Shown here: positions 5,563 through 7,019 of the stretch, one piece after another | Layout: the number at the start of each line of letters is the position of its first letter | Numbering within the stretch: position 1 is the stretch's first letter | Assembly (NCBI GenBank): GCA_023258825.1 | Contig: JALQWE010000192.1 | Location: 1-7,019, forward strand | Direction of reading: 5' to 3' | Source: Planctomycetaceae bacterium | GTDB taxonomy: Bacteria; Planctomycetota; Planctomycetia; Planctomycetales; Planctomycetaceae | Length of the DNA stretch: 7,019 nucleotides | Position numbers and translations under genes: made by a program | The notes under the pieces: model-generated | What the model was told of the DNA's origin: nothing | The model's database searches: none | The model's input: the letters and a program-made list of their open reading frames with translations, nothing else

Positions 5563-5583
5563 GTCTGGCGAAGGCAAAGTTAT

Positions 5584-6936
5584 TCAGCGCTCTTCTTCGA
5601 AGCAGTACAGCCGATTCCAGCTGCGCAGAAACAACTGATTTCCGACCGCGACTGGAGAAGCATCAAAATTGCCGTCGAGTCGCGTCGAACTGACGGTGGC
5701 GAACGGAGCCTCGTCGCGGATCACGACCACTCCTCCTTCGCGGCCAACAAAGTACACATGCCCATGAGCAACCAGCGGAGAAGCATAGCAGTTGCCAAGT
5801 CCGTTCAGACGAAGTCGATCCTGCAACGGCTGTCCGGTCCTGGCATTCAGGACGGTCAGAATGTCTGTAGTCTGCGCCGTGAAATACAGTCGTTCTCCGC
5901 TGGCGGAAGGGGAGGGCACATAGGGAGTTCCCTGAGGATAACTCCAGCGAATCGTGGTCGACCCGGTGATATTGCCAACAGCATCCACCGGAATGCCGAA
6001 CGAAGCCGCCGACCGGTAACCGCTCATGCAGACGATCGTGTCGTCCACGCGCAGGGCTGTCGGGATCGCATTGGTGGTCTGTCCCCCGCACTCCCAGATC
6101 ACATCGCCCGTCTGCACATCGTAGGCACGAGCCATTCCGGAGCCATTCACGATCGCCTGCAAACGGCCTGAAACTTCCGTGATCAGCGGAGTGTTCCATG
6201 ATGTCAGTTCACCCGGACGGTCCTTTCTCCAGACCTCTTCACCAGTGAATTTATTGAGAGCAGTGATGAACGATCCCTCTTCAGCGTCCCAGTTCACAAT
6301 CAGCAGGTTTCCCGCGAGTGCCGGCGTGACAGCTTCTCCCCAGGCGAACCGGGTACGCATATCTCCGAGGTCTCGTTGCCACAGCAACTCGCCGGTCAGA
6401 GAGAAACAGTACAGGCCCCGGGAACTGAAGGAAACGTACAGTCGCTCACCATCAGTTGTCGGCGAAGCCGCGGCATAGGTGTGCGTGGTGTGTTTGCCTT
6501 CGTGCGGTACCTGCTCGGTGGCCACCTTCTGCCAGAGCACTCGTCCATCCTGCCGATCGACACTGGTGACCAGAAATCGATAGTACACGTTGGGAGGCTG
6601 CGTTTTGGCGTCGGGATGCACAACGACCGGTGTTTCCGCCGGACGATCGGTTCGTTCCGCCGACAGGACAAAAACCTGATTGTCCCAGACGATCGGTGTT
6701 GAAGCCCCTTCGCCCGGCAGCTCTACAGTCCACTTCGCCTTTTCCGTCCCCTGCAACTGAACCGGCGGACGTGCGCTGAGCGCGGCACAACCGTTCGCCG
6801 TTGGTCCGCGCCACTGATGCCAGTTCAGAGCGATCGCGTCTGGATCCGTGGCCACGGCCGGCGGCACGAAGACGACGAACAGCGAGACCAGCAGACGACT
6901 TGTCAGCCACAGCGAAGTTCGGGCACCAGCGGGCAT
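5584..6936 (-). CDS. Exported PQQ-like beta-propeller (BamB-like) protein
   Basis: The 450-residue protein starts at ATG 6936 with a signal peptide (1-29, hydrophobic core LLVSLFVVF, cleavage after AVA). The mature part opens with NWHQWRGP (38-45), the hallmark of a large planctomycete family of secreted PQQ-like beta-propellers. Blade motifs of the TGxxxW type follow: DGRVLWQK (131-138), TGELLWQRD (181-189), TGEEVWRKD (231-239) and TGDVIWECG (276-284), with a weaker TGQPL (367-371). Family annotations often say 'outer membrane assembly factor BamB' or 'PQQ-binding', but I see no lipobox and cannot assign a cofactor or an enzyme activity. A role as a periplasmic binding or scaffold protein is inferred. 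GGAGAG lies eight bases before the ATG. An in-frame TTG at 7017 would add 27 basic residues before the signal peptide and is less likely. Confidence 0.85.
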   Translation of the reverse strand: MPAGARTSLWLTSRLLVSLFVVFVPPAVATDPDAIALNWHQWRGPTANGCAALSARPPVQLQGTEKAKWTVELPGEGASTPIVWDNQVFVLSAERTDRPAETPVVVHPDAKTQPPNVYYRFLVTSVDRQDGRVLWQKVATEQVPHEGKHTTHTYAAASPTTDGERLYVSFSSRGLYCFSLTGELLWQRDLGDMRTRFAWGEAVTPALAGNLLIVNWDAEEGSFITALNKFTGEEVWRKDRPGELTSWNTPLITEVSGRLQAIVNGSGMARAYDVQTGDVIWECGGQTTNAIPTALRVDDTIVCMSGYRSAASFGIPVDAVGNITGSTTIRWSYPQGTPYVPSPSASGERLYFTAQTTDILTVLNARTGQPLQDRLRLNGLGNCYASPLVAHGHVYFVGREGGVVVIRDEAPFATVSSTRLDGNFDASPVAVGNQLFLRSWNRLYCFEEER

Positions 6937-7019
6937 CGGGAAGGCTCTCCGGAAACGACAGGGAAATCGAATGAGGCGGACTGTAATCGGCCGCTGTCTG
7001 CTTTTCCAACCGCCCAACC
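6937..7019. other. Upstream region of the beta-propeller gene (partial)
   Basis: This is the leader of the beta-propeller gene. It holds GGAGAG eight bases before ATG 6936. The frame stays open to the window edge, so an upstream start cannot be excluded, and the promoter is outside or not recognisable. Confidence 0.4.

Larger units (their letters stand above)
5214..5583. other. 370-base intergenic region
   Basis: No credible gene is present. The open frames here lack a convincing start and show no recognisable family. Going down the minus strand it holds a hairpin with a nearby direct repeat (5527-5562), a C6 run (5511-5516), a G-rich tract (5426-5446), a CAAATC...GATTTG inverted repeat (5291-5315) and the ribosome binding site of the DUF11-type gene. 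I could not find a convincing -35/-10 pair for that gene. Confidence 0.6.

Noticed and set aside
5168..5693. Plus-strand open frames across the intergenic region
   Set aside because: They overlap the ends of two well-supported minus-strand genes, have Arg/Pro/Ser-rich composition typical of shadow frames, and show no domain.

Overview
The window looks like chromosomal DNA from a planctomycete or close relative. This is an inference from gene families, not from a marker gene. The signs are a secreted beta-propeller protein with a WHQWRGP motif, a DUF11/CARDB-type secreted protein of the kind common in Planctomycetes, and an atpZ-I-B-E-F ATP synthase operon whose membrane subunits carry signal-peptide-like N-termini and histidine-rich stretches. 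All recognised genes lie on the minus strand, so the sequence is best read from 7019 down to 1.

At the right end (6936-5584) is a complete exported PQQ-like beta-propeller protein. It is followed by a 370-base non-coding gap that holds a possible terminator hairpin, a 22-base-period direct repeat and a G-rich tract. Next (5213-2943) is a 756-residue secreted protein with a signal peptide, a long disordered segment and four tandem Ig-like DUF11/CARDB-type domains.

A 295-base gap follows. It contains a good sigma70-type promoter (TTGACT, 17 bases, TAAACT) for the F-type ATP synthase operon. The operon runs atpZ-like (no canonical start codon), atpI-like (TTG start), atpB (subunit a, with a His-rich cytoplasmic loop), atpE (subunit c, GTG start, signal-like N-terminus) and the first part of atpF (subunit b), which runs off the left edge. 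A strong stem-loop lies in the 152-base atpB-atpE gap and may help set the higher expression of subunit c. The F1 genes presumably continue beyond base 1.

The ATPase appears to be proton-coupled: subunit c has a Glu without the neighbouring Na+ ligands, and subunit a has the essential Arg. The most unusual point is the start of the atpZ-like gene. The AtpZ-type reading frame has no ATG, GTG or TTG before its first membrane helix. It is preceded by an AAGGAG and by a 12-codon mini-ORF that begins almost exactly at the predicted transcription start, in a frame offset by one base. I see no clear new multi-gene system; the two genes upstream of the ATPase have unknown specific roles.
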